DNA of 64,000 nucleotides, from NCBI GenBank assembly GCA_035304345.1, contig DATGQE010000025.1, positions 51,195 to 115,194 on the forward strand, in the 5' to 3' direction. Under the pieces are notes generated by a model. It was given only the letters and a program-made list of their open reading frames with translations. It was not told the origin of the DNA and did not search any database. The number at the start of each line of letters is the position of its first letter. Positions within the stretch are counted from its first letter, which is position 1. Below are positions 1 to 9,075 of the stretch, one piece after another. The stretch comes from IDS-8 sp035304345 (lineage in GTDB: Bacteria; Pseudomonadota; Gammaproteobacteria; Steroidobacterales; Woeseiaceae). The translations under genes and the position numbers were made by a program.

Positions 1-1
1 C

Positions 2-538
2 AACGGGCATTACTGCGATGCGCTCGCGGCGGCGTATGCCGAGGGGGCGAGGAGCGCGGGACACCAGGTAAGGCGCATCGCCGTGGCCAGCCGGCGCTTC
101 GCGTGGCTGCGCTCGAAGGCGGAGTGGGAGCAGGGCCCGCCGCCCGACGGCCTCGAGGAGGACCAGGCGACGATCCGCTGGGCCGAGCACCTGGTGCTCG
201 TCTACCCCTTGTGGCTGGGCTCGATGCCGGCATTGCTCAAGGGCTGGCTCGAGCAGGTGCTGCGCCCGGGCTTCGCCTTCGGCAGCGTGTCGGGATCACG
301 CTGGAAGCGGATGCTCAAGGGCAAGTCGGCGCACATCGTGGTCACGATGGGCATGCCGGCGTTCCTGTACCGCTGGTATTTCGGCGCCCACAGCCTGAAG
401 AGCCTCGAGCGCAACATCCTGGGCTTCGTGGGCATCGCGCCCGTCCGGGCGACCCTGATCGGGCGGGTGGAAGGCCGCGCGGCGCGGCGCCGGCGCTGGC
501 TCGAGCGCGTGACGGAGCTGGGCCGTAACGCCCGCTGA
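2..538 (+). CDS. Flavodoxin-fold NAD(P)H-dependent oxidoreductase (5' truncated by window edge)
   Basis: The reading frame is open from the first bases of the window to a TGA at 536-538, so the N-terminus lies outside. The visible 178 residues carry the signature of the MdaB/KefF/NQO-type quinone reductase family: a YPLWLGSMPALLKGW stretch followed by QVLRPGFAF, which in this family lines the FMN and quinone site. Members are about 190-200 residues, so only a short piece (first strand and FMN phosphate loop) is missing. They are cytosolic FMN enzymes that reduce quinones with NAD(P)H. The C-terminus is Arg-rich. A GTG at 83 is internal and unlikely to be the real start, because residues upstream of it still fit the family. 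The exact substrate cannot be told. Confidence 0.8.
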   Translation, partial: NGHYCDALAAAYAEGARSAGHQVRRIAVASRRFAWLRSKAEWEQGPPPDGLEEDQATIRWAEHLVLVYPLWLGSMPALLKGWLEQVLRPGFAFGSVSGSRWKRMLKGKSAHIVVTMGMPAFLYRWYFGAHSLKSLERNILGFVGIAPVRATLIGRVEGRAARRRRWLERVTELGRNAR

Positions 539-632
539 GACTCCCGAACGAAGGCCACCACCCCGGTCACGACGCACCCGGCCATTCAGGCTCCCCGGCC
601 CTCGATCCTCGCCACGCACCGGCGGGTCACCG

Positions 633-662
633 TTACGCGCGCGCCGGGTCCGCCGTTATAGT
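633..662 (+). promoter_or_regulatory. Candidate promoter for the 696 gene
   Basis: TTACGC (633-638) and TATAGT (657-662) are separated by 18 bp and lie 34 bases upstream of the ATG at 696. Both hexamers are imperfect matches to the sigma-70 consensus. The placement fits the gene, but there is no experimental evidence. Confidence 0.35.
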
Positions 663-695
663 GTGCGCGGGCCTTGGGTGCAGGGGGGACACGAC

Positions 696-3600
696 ATGAA
701 CGACCGTTCGCGCGCGGGACGCGCTCGCACACGGCGCGCGCCCGCCTGCCTGCTCGCCTGCCTCGTGCTGGCCGGCGTCGCCGCCGCCCAGGACAGCGTC
801 TACGTCCCCGACGCGCTCGAGCCATGGCGCGCGTGGGTGCTCGACGGCCACGAGCACCGCGCCTGCCCGTTCTTCTTCGACCGCGATCCGGCCGACGCCG
901 GGCACGCCGTCTGCGCCTGGCCCGGCGTCCTCGAGCTCGCGGTGGACGAAGGCCGGGCCCGTTTCACCCAGGCCTGGACCGTGTACGCCACCGCGCAATG
1001 GGTGCCGCTGCCCGGGGACGCGAACCGCTGGCCGGAGGCCGTGACGGACGACGGCCGTCCCGCGGGCGTGGCCGAGCGCGACGGGCGCCCTGCCGTTTGG
1101 CTCCCGCCCGGCCGCCACGTGCTGAGCGGCACCTTCGCGTGGGCCGAGCGGCCGCGCACGCTCGCCGTGCCGCCCGCGACCGGCATCATCGCGCTGACCA
1201 TCGACGGCCGTCGCATCGACCGGCCCGAGCGTACCGGCAACAGCTTGTGGCTGGGTGAGCGGGAGGCCGCGCCGCGCACGGCGGATGCACTGGACGTGCG
1301 GGTGCATCGCCTCGTCGAGGACGGGGTGCCCACCCGCCTCTACACGCGGTTCACCGTCGACGTCGCCGGGCGCCAGCGGGAGGTTGTCATCGAGCCCGCG
1401 CTGCCGGCGGGTTTCATCCCCACCGCCCTGGCCGGCGGCCTCCCGGCACGGCTCGAGGGCGACGGGCGGCTGCGCCTGCAGGTGCGGCCGGGCACCTTCG
1501 AGGTGAGGCTGGACGCCCGCGCCGCGGACGTGCTGAACGAGATCCCGGTGCCGCGCCCGGTGAGCCACCTGCCGGGAACCGAGATCTGGAGCTATCGCGG
1601 CAACGACCGCCTGCGGGTCGCGACGCCGGAAGGACTGGCGCCCGTGGATCCCGAGCAGGTCGACGTGCCGCCGGAGCTCGGCACGCTGCCCGCGTTCCGG
1701 GCGGAGGCCGGGCAGGTTCTCACGCTGGTCGAGCAGAGCCGCGGCCGCGCCGGCGGCGGCGACCGGCTGGAGCTCGCACGCGTGCTGTGGCGCGACTTCG
1801 ACGGCTCGGGCTTCACCTTCGGCGACCGCCTCACCGGCCGCCTCGACGATCACTGGCGGCTGGACATGGCGCTGCCCTACCGGCTCGGGAGCGCCGCGGA
1901 GCACGGGGACAACCTCTTAGTCACGGCGGGACCGGGCGAGGGCCTCACCGGGGTGGAGCTCCGCACGCAGGAGCTCATGCTCGAAGCCTTCGGCCGACTG
2001 GAAGCGCGGGGTGCCGTGCCGGCGAGCGGCTGGCAGGCGCGACTCGACGGCCTGCGGACCGAGCTCTACCTGCCGCCCGGGGAGAAGCTCCTGGCCGCGG
2101 CCGGCGCGGACCGCGCGCCGGGCGCCTGGGTCGAGCGCTGGCGGCTGCTCGATTTCTTCCTCGTGCTGATCGTGACGCTCGCGGCCGCGCGCCTGTTCGG
2201 GCGCCCGGCGGGCGCGGTGGCGCTCGTCGCGCTGGTGCTCTCCTGGCACGAGCCCGGCGCGCCGCACTGGGCATGGCTGAATGCGCTCGCCGCGTTCGCG
2301 CTGGCGCGCGTGGCGCCGCCCGGCCGCCTGCAGCGTGCCGTGCTGGCGTACCGGGCGTTGAGCGTGGCGGGCCTCGTCGTGCTGCTGGTGCCGTTTCTCG
2401 CCGGCCAGCTCCGCGTCGCGATTCATCCGCAGCTCGAGCGGCAGGCGGAGCGAGCCGTCGGGCCGTCCGACGCGGCCGTCAAAGCCCACGCTCTGGCACC
2501 GGCACCGGCCCCGGCCGCCGCCGGGCGCGCCGCCCGGCTGGAGGCGACGCAGGCCGAGGCCGCCGTGCCGGTCATGATGCGCGACAGCGGTCCGCGTTAC
2601 GCCCGCTATGCACCGAATGCCGTGGTGCAGGCCGGGCCGGGCCGGCCGACGTGGCGCTGGAGCCGTTACGACCTCACCTGGAGCGGCCCGGTGGACGCGG
2701 AGCGCACGCTGCGGTTGTGGATCCTGCCGCGCTGGCTCGTGAGCACGCTGCGGGTCGCGGCGGTGCTGCTCGTCGGCGCGTTCGTGGCGAGCTTCGCGCT
2801 CGAGATGCTCGGCCGGCGCCGGCGCGATCTTTTCGGCGCACGCCCGGGCGGCGGGAGCGGCCACCCCGGCGTCACCGCCGCCGTCACCCTTGCCCTGGCG
2901 CTCGGCCTCGCCGTGCCGCCGCGCGCCGTGGCCGACATGCCGCCGCCGGAGCTCCTGCAGGAGCTCGGGCAGCGCCTGCTGGAGCCGCCGCCCTGCACGC
3001 CGCGCTGCGCGGAGATCGTTGCCGCCGTCATCGCGGTCACGCCGGAGGCGCTTAGCATCACGCTCGAGGTGCATGCGTACGCGGACGTCGCGGTCCCGCT
3101 GCCCGGCTCCGCGGCCGGGTGGCGGCCGGAGCGGGTCGCGATCGACGGCACGGCGACGCCACCGGTATACCAGCGGGCGGACGGAACCTGGTGGATCCGC
3201 GCTCCCGGCGGCCGCCATCGCGTGGAGCTTTCCGGCCCGTTGCCGCCCGTGGCCGGCCTGGACCTGCCCTTTCCCGCCGTGCCCCGGGTCGTGGACGCGC
3301 GGGCGGAGGGCTGGACGCTCGCCGGCGTCGAGGACCGGCGGCTGCGGGCCGGCTCGCTCACCCTGACCCGCGTGCGGGGAGACGCGGACGGCGACGCCGG
3401 CGCCCGCTGGGAAAGCAGCCGTTTCCCGGTATTCGTGCGCGTCGAGCGCACGGTCGAGCTCGATCTCGAGTGGCGGGTGAGCACGACGGTGCGCCGCGTC
3501 GCGCCCGAGCAGGGCGCGATCACGCTGGAAATCCCGCTCCTGCCCGGCGCCTCGTTGCTGACCGCCGACCTGCCGGTGGTCGACGGGCGCGTGCGGGTCG

Positions 3601-4784
3601 CCTTCGGCCCGTCGGACGAGGTCGTCACGTGGACGGCGGCCCTGCCGCGCGTCTCACCGCTCGTGCTCGAGGCGCCCGCGGACGCGCCGTGGACCGAGGT
3701 GTGGCGCTTCGGCGTGGGCAACGTCTGGCACGCGACCTTCGACGGCATACCGGAGAGCCAGCCCAGGGCCACGGGCGGAGCGCGCATCGCGGAGTTTCAC
3801 CCGCGCGGCGGCGAATCGCTGGTCGTCGAGGCCACGCGCCCGGATGCCGTCGCGGGCGCGACCCTCGCGTTCGATGCCGTCGCGCTCACGACGGAAATCG
3901 GCGCGCGCTCGCGCACGTCGACGCTCGAGCTCGGCTACCGCAGCACGCGCGGCGCGCAGCATCCGATCCGGCTGCCGGAGGACGCGCGGCTGCTCGACGT
4001 GACGATCGACGGCCGCCAGGAGCCGCTGCGCCTGGCAGCCGGCGGCGAGCTCGGCCTGCCGATCCTGCCGGGCGAGCACCGGGTACGGGTGCGCTGGCAG
4101 CAGGATGCGGCGGCGGGCACCCGCGTCCGGACGCCGGACGTCGATCTCGGCGCAGCCGCCGGCAACGTGGCGCTCGACCTCGAGCTGCCGCCCGACCGCT
4201 GGGTGCTCGCGACTTCCGGCCCGCGACTCGGGCCCGCGGTCATGTACTGGCCGGAGCTCGCCGCGATGCTGCTCGTCGCGTGGCTGCTCGGCCGCACGTC
4301 GCTCACCCCGCTCACGACCCGGCACTGGCTGCTGCTCTCCCTCGGGTTCAGCACCTTCGCCTGGCCGGCGCTCTTCCTCGTGATCGCGTGGCTGCTCGCG
4401 ACCGGCGGGCGCGCGCGCCTACGGCTCGCGGACGACGTGCCGCGCTGGCGTTTCAACCTGCTGCAGGTCGCGCTCGCGGTGCTCGCGCTCGCCGCCCTGG
4501 CCGCGATCCTGGGGTCGGTCCCCTCGGGCCTCCTCGGCGCACCGGACATGCACGTGGTCGGCAACGGCTCATCGGGCCATCATCTGCGCTGGTTCGCCGA
4601 CCGTGCGGCGGGACCGCTGCCGGGTGCCTCCGCGTTGTCGCTGCCGCTGTGGGCCTACAAGGCGCTGATCCTGGCCTGGGCGCTGTGGCTGTCGTTCGCC
4701 CTGCTTCGCTGGCTGCCGTGGGCGTGGCGTGCGTTCTCCGCCGGGGGGCTGTGGCGCGCTCGAGCGCGCACGGCGCCGGTTTGA
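696..4784 (+). CDS. Giant multi-domain envelope protein of unknown function (1362 aa)
   Basis: I do not recognise a characterised family. The ATG at 696 was chosen because it follows a purine-rich GGGGGG stretch (683-688) and begins a good signal peptide ending near AAAQD at about residue 30; an upstream in-frame ATG at 663 adds only 11 residues. The layout is modular: a large beta-rich exported segment (about 30-480), membrane helices near 485-525 and 551-571, a linker, another helix at about 680-706 and one at about 728-748, a second beta-rich segment (about 750-1180), then four helices (about 1186-1200, 1210-1236, 1253-1275, 1318-1342). The two exported halves look alike in style (many short strands, RxxxRLEGDGRLRLQV-type text), suggesting internal duplication. 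A secreted prolyl isomerase and a DUF4124 protein follow immediately, which suggests an envelope role. Confidence 0.75.
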   Translation: MNDRSRAGRARTRRAPACLLACLVLAGVAAAQDSVYVPDALEPWRAWVLDGHEHRACPFFFDRDPADAGHAVCAWPGVLELAVDEGRARFTQAWTVYATAQWVPLPGDANRWPEAVTDDGRPAGVAERDGRPAVWLPPGRHVLSGTFAWAERPRTLAVPPATGIIALTIDGRRIDRPERTGNSLWLGEREAAPRTADALDVRVHRLVEDGVPTRLYTRFTVDVAGRQREVVIEPALPAGFIPTALAGGLPARLEGDGRLRLQVRPGTFEVRLDARAADVLNEIPVPRPVSHLPGTEIWSYRGNDRLRVATPEGLAPVDPEQVDVPPELGTLPAFRAEAGQVLTLVEQSRGRAGGGDRLELARVLWRDFDGSGFTFGDRLTGRLDDHWRLDMALPYRLGSAAEHGDNLLVTAGPGEGLTGVELRTQELMLEAFGRLEARGAVPASGWQARLDGLRTELYLPPGEKLLAAAGADRAPGAWVERWRLLDFFLVLIVTLAAARLFGRPAGAVALVALVLSWHEPGAPHWAWLNALAAFALARVAPPGRLQRAVLAYRALSVAGLVVLLVPFLAGQLRVAIHPQLERQAERAVGPSDAAVKAHALAPAPAPAAAGRAARLEATQAEAAVPVMMRDSGPRYARYAPNAVVQAGPGRPTWRWSRYDLTWSGPVDAERTLRLWILPRWLVSTLRVAAVLLVGAFVASFALEMLGRRRRDLFGARPGGGSGHPGVTAAVTLALALGLAVPPRAVADMPPPELLQELGQRLLEPPPCTPRCAEIVAAVIAVTPEALSITLEVHAYADVAVPLPGSAAGWRPERVAIDGTATPPVYQRADGTWWIRAPGGRHRVELSGPLPPVAGLDLPFPAVPRVVDARAEGWTLAGVEDRRLRAGSLTLTRVRGDADGDAGARWESSRFPVFVRVERTVELDLEWRVSTTVRRVAPEQGAITLEIPLLPGASLLTADLPVVDGRVRVAFGPSDEVVTWTAALPRVSPLVLEAPADAPWTEVWRFGVGNVWHATFDGIPESQPRATGGARIAEFHPRGGESLVVEATRPDAVAGATLAFDAVALTTEIGARSRTSTLELGYRSTRGAQHPIRLPEDARLLDVTIDGRQEPLRLAAGGELGLPILPGEHRVRVRWQQDAAAGTRVRTPDVDLGAAAGNVALDLELPPDRWVLATSGPRLGPAVMYWPELAAMLLVAWLLGRTSLTPLTTRHWLLLSLGFSTFAWPALFLVIAWLLATGGRARLRLADDVPRWRFNLLQVALAVLALAALAAILGSVPSGLLGAPDMHVVGNGSSGHHLRWFADRAAGPLPGASALSLPLWAYKALILAWALWLSFALLRWLPWAWRAFSAGGLWRARARTAPV

Positions 4785-4839
4785 CTGCGCCCGCGCAACC
4801 GGTATGTTGAAGGTTCTCCCGCACTTCAAGGGAATGCGC

Positions 4840-5757
4840 ATGACCCGCTCGCTGCCCGGGATCGCCGCCTGCGCCGCGCTGCTTTTCGCCGGCGCGACGG
4901 CGACGTTCGCCCAGGAGGGAAACTGGCGCCGGGTCGAACCCGAAAACCTCGTGGTGCTCACGCTGCCCGACGGCGAGGTCCTCATCGAGCTCGCGCCTGC
5001 GTTCGCGCCGCGCACGGTTGCACAGTTCAAGGAGCTGGTCGCGAACGGCTTCTATGACGGCCTCGAGTTCTACCGCGTGATCGACGGCTTCGTCGCGCAG
5101 GGCGGCGACGGCAGCGACATGGCGGGCACCGCACCGGCGGTCTCCCTGCTGCCCCCGGAGTTCGAGCGCGCGTGGTCGGACGAGCTGCCGTTCGTGAGCG
5201 TGCAGCGGCCCGACATGTTCGCGCCAGAGACCGGCTTCATCGACGGCTTCGCCGCCGCGCGAGACCCCGAAGCCGGTCGCGTGTGGCTGACGCATTGCCC
5301 GGGGATCGTGGCCATGGCGCGCAACAACGAGCCCGATACCGGCAGCACGGACTTCTACATCGTCATCGGGCAGGCGCCGCGCTACCTCGACCGGAACCTG
5401 ACGATCTTCGGCCGCGTGATCGACGGCATGGAGGTGGTGCAGCGCATCCACCGCGGCCGCGTCGAGGCCAACGGCATGATCCCCGAGGGCGAGCCGCGCA
5501 CGCCGATCCTCGACGCGTCGCTCGGCACCTCCCTGCCGGCCGCCGAGCTCGGCGTCGTCGAGGTCGAGGACACCGGCTCGGCCGCGTTTGCGCGCGTGCT
5601 CGAAGCACGGCGCGTGCGCGGCCCGCCGTTCTTCCATCACCGTCCGCCGGAGGTACTGGACGTGTGCCAGGTCCCGGTGGCCACGCGCCGCCTGCCGGCA
5701 GCCGCCGCGGCGGACGAGACGCCGCCGGAGCCGGCCCCCGGAGGTGACGCGCAATGA
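4840..5757 (+). CDS. Secreted cyclophilin-type peptidyl-prolyl cis-trans isomerase
   Basis: The product (305 aa) would catalyse cis-trans isomerisation of prolyl bonds in the periplasm. A signal peptide ends around ATFAQEG. The cyclophilin core is visible as FKELVANGFYDGLEFYRVIDGFVAQGGD, MARNNEPDTGSTDFYI and LTIFGRVIDGMEVVQRI, matching the family's substrate-binding segments. There is an insertion of roughly 60 residues between the first and second motifs (the ELPFVSVQRPDMFAPETGF region), seen in larger proteobacterial cyclophilins. The start at 4840 is favoured because AAGGGA (4828-4833) sits 6 bases upstream; the ATGs at 4804 and 4834 are alternatives. The stop overlaps the next start (ATGA at 5754), indicating co-translation. 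Confidence 0.88.
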   Translation: MTRSLPGIAACAALLFAGATATFAQEGNWRRVEPENLVVLTLPDGEVLIELAPAFAPRTVAQFKELVANGFYDGLEFYRVIDGFVAQGGDGSDMAGTAPAVSLLPPEFERAWSDELPFVSVQRPDMFAPETGFIDGFAAARDPEAGRVWLTHCPGIVAMARNNEPDTGSTDFYIVIGQAPRYLDRNLTIFGRVIDGMEVVQRIHRGRVEANGMIPEGEPRTPILDASLGTSLPAAELGVVEVEDTGSAAFARVLEARRVRGPPFFHHRPPEVLDVCQVPVATRRLPAAAAADETPPEPAPGGDAQ

Positions 5758-6323
5758 GACGCGCAACGGGACGCACGATCACGCCGGCCGCGTGCCTCGC
5801 ACTCATGGGTGCGCTGCTGGCCGCGAGCGCGCCCGCGACGGCCTACGAGATCTACAAGTGGACGGACGAGGACGGCGTCGTGCATTACGGCGACGAACGC
5901 CCGCAAAGCGCGCCGTCCCCGGTCGAGACGCTGCACGTGCCGGAAACGAACTCCCCGGACTACGACCCCGCCGAGGCCCGCCGCGCCGCGATCGCCGAAG
6001 CCGGGCGCATCCGGGAGGCGCTGGCCGCGCGGCGCGAGGCGCGCGCTGCAGAAGAAGCGCAGGCGCGGGCGCTCGAGGCCGAAGCCCGGCTCGCCGAGCT
6101 GGAGCGGCGCGTGGCCGCCGCCGAAGAGGCAGCGTACGCACGCGCCATCCGCCTCCCCTTCGCCTTCGTCCCGCGGCACCACGGGCCATTCCCGCCGCAC
6201 CGCGAGCACCGGCCGCCCCGCGACGTGCACCGGCTGCCGCCGGGCGACCGGTCCGGCTGGCCGGGCCCGGTCGAGCCGGCCGAGCCCGCCGCCCCCGGCT
6301 TCAGGGCTCCCGACCCTCGCTGA
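5754..6323 (+). CDS. DUF4124 domain-containing exported protein
   Basis: The 189-aa product has a signal peptide ending at ATAYE, directly followed by YKWTDEDGVVHYGDERP, which is the diagnostic DUF4124 segment of small periplasmic proteins in Gammaproteobacteria. Residues about 65-125 are Ala/Arg/Glu-rich and should form a coiled coil. The C-terminus is Pro/His/Arg-rich. The start overlaps the cyclophilin stop by 4 bases. The 3' end overlaps the convergent DUF3500 gene by 23 bases. The function of DUF4124 proteins is unknown; cell-envelope association is an inference from the signal peptide and neighbours. Confidence 0.85.
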   Translation: MRRATGRTITPAACLALMGALLAASAPATAYEIYKWTDEDGVVHYGDERPQSAPSPVETLHVPETNSPDYDPAEARRAAIAEAGRIREALAARREARAAEEAQARALEAEARLAELERRVAAAEEAAYARAIRLPFAFVPRHHGPFPPHREHRPPRDVHRLPPGDRSGWPGPVEPAEPAAPGFRAPDPR

Positions 6324-7476
6324 GCTCCCCGGCGTCCGCGGGCGGCGACTGCCGCGCACGGTGCTGGCGCAGAAGCTCCATGCCGTAGTCGTTGCCGTTC
6401 GGCGTCCGCACGACGACGTGCACGTGATCGGGGTCCGGGGGACCGCTGTCCTCCGGCTGCCTGTGATCGAGCTCGATCAGGATCACCGGGCTGAAGATGC
6501 GATAGTAGTACGCACTACCCGGTGCATCGCCGCCGATCCAGGCGAAGTAGGTGCCATCGAGGTGCTCCTTCGCCTGCGACAGCCAGGTTTCGGCATGTCC
6601 TTCGCGCAGGTTGCTCACGTACAGGGCGATGAGGTCGACGAGCCGCGCGCGCTGCTCCTCGTTCATGAGCGCGGCCGGGATGCCGACGTTGTCGAGGCTC
6701 GCGTTGTCGCCGGACGCTTCCGCGACCGCGTCGTTGCCGTCTTTCGATTCGCGCAGGATCGCCATGCTGCGCTGTGCGTCGGAGAGCGCGCGCAGCATCT
6801 CGAGCCCCCCGGCTTCTTCCTGCCGCAGGACGTCCGTGGCCGCCCGCGATCCCGCACGACCGGCACGCGGCCCGGCACCCAGCGAGAGGGGCGTCAGCAC
6901 GACCTGGTCGCCGAGCACGAAACAGTTGATCACGAGGTGATGGCCTTCCAGCCGCCAGCCCCAGGGCCCGGTGGCGGAAGGCTCGCCCCTCACGGTCATC
7001 CAGTAGCGCCCTTCGTCCGGCGAAGCGAGGCTCATGATGTCACGTACCCGGTCGAATCCTGCGGGGCTCAACGAAGCCGCGAGCAGGTCGAGCGCCGCCT
7101 TGCGCGCACGCTCGTCCATCTCCGCGAGCGCAATGCCGCGGCGTGTCGCATGCCCGTGGTTCGTCCACTGGCGCCATTCCGGATCGTCGATGCGGAACGT
7201 GCTGCGCTCGCGTTGGGCCGGGGTCAGCGCGGCCAGGAACGCGCGCGCGGCTTGCGCGAGCGGCGCGGTCGATACGCCCGTCTCCTGCAGCCGGTACAGG
7301 CCGTACACGGGTGCGCCGTTCGCGGTGACGCCGACGAACGGCTCGTCGGCGCCGCCAGGCGCCACGGTCCCGCCAGGCGCGGTCCCCGCGTGCTGGCCGG
7401 CGCCCGCCGCGCCGGCGAGGGCGAGCAGCGCGAGGCAGGCGTGGCGCGCCGCGCGGAAGGCTCCGATGAGGTGCAT
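6301..7476 (-). CDS. DUF3500 domain-containing secreted protein
   Basis: This 391-aa protein begins with a signal peptide (cleavage near AGAGQ) and then shows the DUF3500 pattern: DEPFVGVTANGAPVYGLY, GVSTAPLAQAARAFLAALT, DPEWRQWTNHGHATRRGIAL and the strongly conserved GPWGWRLEGHHLVIN followed by FVLGDQVVLTPL. A late HVHVV motif is also present. The family is widespread in bacteria and has no assigned reaction; the conserved His and Trp residues suggest a metal- or ligand-binding enzyme. The ATG at 7476 was chosen from the signal peptide; no clear Shine-Dalgarno sequence precedes it. It is transcribed convergently with the DUF4124 gene. Confidence 0.85.
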   Translation of the reverse strand: MHLIGAFRAARHACLALLALAGAAGAGQHAGTAPGGTVAPGGADEPFVGVTANGAPVYGLYRLQETGVSTAPLAQAARAFLAALTPAQRERSTFRIDDPEWRQWTNHGHATRRGIALAEMDERARKAALDLLAASLSPAGFDRVRDIMSLASPDEGRYWMTVRGEPSATGPWGWRLEGHHLVINCFVLGDQVVLTPLSLGAGPRAGRAGSRAATDVLRQEEAGGLEMLRALSDAQRSMAILRESKDGNDAVAEASGDNASLDNVGIPAALMNEEQRARLVDLIALYVSNLREGHAETWLSQAKEHLDGTYFAWIGGDAPGSAYYYRIFSPVILIELDHRQPEDSGPPDPDHVHVVVRTPNGNDYGMELLRQHRARQSPPADAGELSEGREP

Positions 7477-7603
7477 GGGGGGATTGTACGCAACCCGGCG
7501 CGGCACTCGATGTCCCCAAAAAGCAACACATTTCCGTGCAGATTTCCCGAACGGATTGCCCGATAATGCGTCCAACCCGGCGGCATTCCGGTCGTTGCCG
7601 CCC

Positions 7604-7626
7604 AACGCCCCGCCAGGCGGGGCGTT
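7604..7626 (+). terminator. Terminator-like hairpin in the leader of the 7684 gene
   Basis: The 11-base arms 7604-7614 and 7616-7626 are perfectly complementary; physically this is a 9-bp stem with a 5-base CCAGG loop, followed by TTTCTGCGTT. It lies 57 bases before the ATG at 7684 and about 130 bases after the start of the divergent DUF3500 gene. It could attenuate the leader or end an unrecognised short transcript. Confidence 0.5.
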
Positions 7627-7683
7627 TCTGCGTTGTGGAAATGCAACGGCGGAGCCGGGGTTCATCACGCTAAGGAGAAGCAC

Positions 7684-8283
7684 ATGACGACTCGACTTGG
7701 GCAAACCGTCGCGGGCGTTTCCGCCGTGTTGCTGCTGGCGGCTGCCGGCAACGCGGCCGCCGAGTTCGACTACAACTACGCCGAGCTGCGCTACATCGAC
7801 ACGGACCTGGACGCCGGGCCGGTCGACGCGAGCGGGGACGGCTTCGAGATCGGCGGCTCGCTGGAGCTGACACCGGCGGTGCACGTCTTCGGCAATTTCC
7901 AGAGGCTGGACTTCGGCCGCGGTGTCGACGTGTCCGCCTTCGAAGTGGGCGGCGGCTATGCCATGCCGCTCGCGAGCGGTGCGGACCTGGTGGCCCGGCT
8001 GTCGTACATCGACGGCGAGATCGACGCCGGTCCCGTGGACTTCGACGACTCGGGCTTCGGCTTCTCGGCCGGGTTCCGCCACATGTTCCATCCGCAGTTC
8101 GAAGGTCGGGCATTCATCAAATACGTCGACCTCGACGAATCGGGTGACGAGACCTCGATCGAGCTGGCGGGGGACTACTTCGTCAGCCGGGAGCTCGCCC
8201 TCGGCGCTTCGCTCGAGCTCGGCAGCGACGTCACGACCTGGACGCTGGGCGCTCGCTGGTATTTCGGCGCGCGCGGCCGCTGA
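7684..8283 (+). CDS. Small outer-membrane beta-barrel protein
   Basis: The product (199 aa) has a clear signal peptide ending NAAAEF. The rest alternates polar and hydrophobic residues with aromatic girdle positions (YNYAELRYIDTDLDAG, GNFQRLDFG, FIKYVDLDE) and ends in WTLGARWYFG plus a short GR-rich tail, as expected for an 8-stranded barrel of the OmpW/OprF-N or opacity-porin type. The start is well supported by AAGGAGA (7672-7678) 5 bases before the ATG. The motif RYIDTDLDAGPVD recurs as SYIDGEIDAGPVD, an internal hairpin repeat. It is monocistronic, with its own terminator. A specific solute cannot be inferred. Confidence 0.8.
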   Translation: MTTRLGQTVAGVSAVLLLAAAGNAAAEFDYNYAELRYIDTDLDAGPVDASGDGFEIGGSLELTPAVHVFGNFQRLDFGRGVDVSAFEVGGGYAMPLASGADLVARLSYIDGEIDAGPVDFDDSGFGFSAGFRHMFHPQFEGRAFIKYVDLDESGDETSIELAGDYFVSRELALGASLELGSDVTTWTLGARWYFGARGR

Positions 8284-8301
8284 TCCCGATCCGCACGCAC
8301 G

Positions 8302-8340
8302 GAGCCCGGCGGCGCGCGGCGCCGCCGGGCTCTTTCGTTT
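8302..8340 (+). terminator. Rho-independent terminator after the barrel gene
   Basis: A perfect 14-bp GC-rich stem (8302-8315 with 8319-8332) encloses a GCG loop and is followed by TTTCGTTT. It starts about 20 bases after the stop codon at 8283, as expected for an intrinsic terminator with a short interrupted U-tract. Confidence 0.85.
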
Positions 8341-8432
8341 CTGCCCGTTCCACATGGCGGAACGACGGCGGTTGACAGCGCGCGCATCGTGCATTGTAAG
8401 CTTCCGGGCCCAGCTCTTGTGGTAGCGGCGAA

Positions 8433-8975
8433 ATGCCGACCTGCATCGCATTCTTCCACGGCATCAACCTGGGTGGTCGCAACAAGTTGCCGATGAAGGA
8501 GCTCGTCGAGCTCTTCGAGGAAATCGGCATCCACGGCGCGAAGGCGGTGCTGCAGAGCGGCAACGTCGCGTTTCGCTGCTCCCGCCCGCAGCGCCCGGAG
8601 GTCGCCCGGCGCATCGTCGCTGCGATCCAGCGCCGCTACGGTTTCGAGCCGCGGGTCGTCGTGCTGACCATCCAGGAGCTCGAGCACGCGGTGGCGGCGA
8701 ACCCGTTCATGGATGCGCGCAAGGATCCGCTGCACCTGCACCTGTGGTTCCTCGAGGAGGTGCCGGCAAACCCGGACCTCGAGCGTATCCGGGCGCTGGC
8801 GAGTCGTACCGAGCGCTGGAGCCTCGAACGGAAGACCTTCTACCTGCACGCGCCGGACGGCCTCGAAGCCTCGAAGCTCGCGCCGGCGGTGGAAGAGGCC
8901 CTGGGTGTCCCAGGCGTCGAGCGGAACTGGCAGGTGGTCACCCGGACCCTCGAGCTGGGCTGGGACCTGCCCTGA
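8433..8975 (+). CDS. DUF1697 domain-containing protein
   Basis: The 180-aa cytosolic protein matches the DUF1697 family: it starts IAFFHGINLGGRNKLPMKEL, continues LQSGNVAFRC, and ends with the conserved RNWQVVTRTLEL signature. The family has a duplicated alpha/beta fold and no known reaction, and is often found in stress or accessory contexts. Length is normal for the family (about 170-185). The ATG at 8433 has a weak upstream purine stretch (GCGGCGAA). It lies alone between the barrel terminator and cbpA. Confidence 0.85.
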   Translation: MPTCIAFFHGINLGGRNKLPMKELVELFEEIGIHGAKAVLQSGNVAFRCSRPQRPEVARRIVAAIQRRYGFEPRVVVLTIQELEHAVAANPFMDARKDPLHLHLWFLEEVPANPDLERIRALASRTERWSLERKTFYLHAPDGLEASKLAPAVEEALGVPGVERNWQVVTRTLELGWDLP

Positions 8976-9075
8976 CCGGCCCGCCGGCGGCGCCCCGGCC
9001 CCCCCGGCCGTGAAAAGCGGCGTTTCCGCCCCAATACTGGAAATTTCCTGCCCGATCGGCGCGACGGAAGCCACG

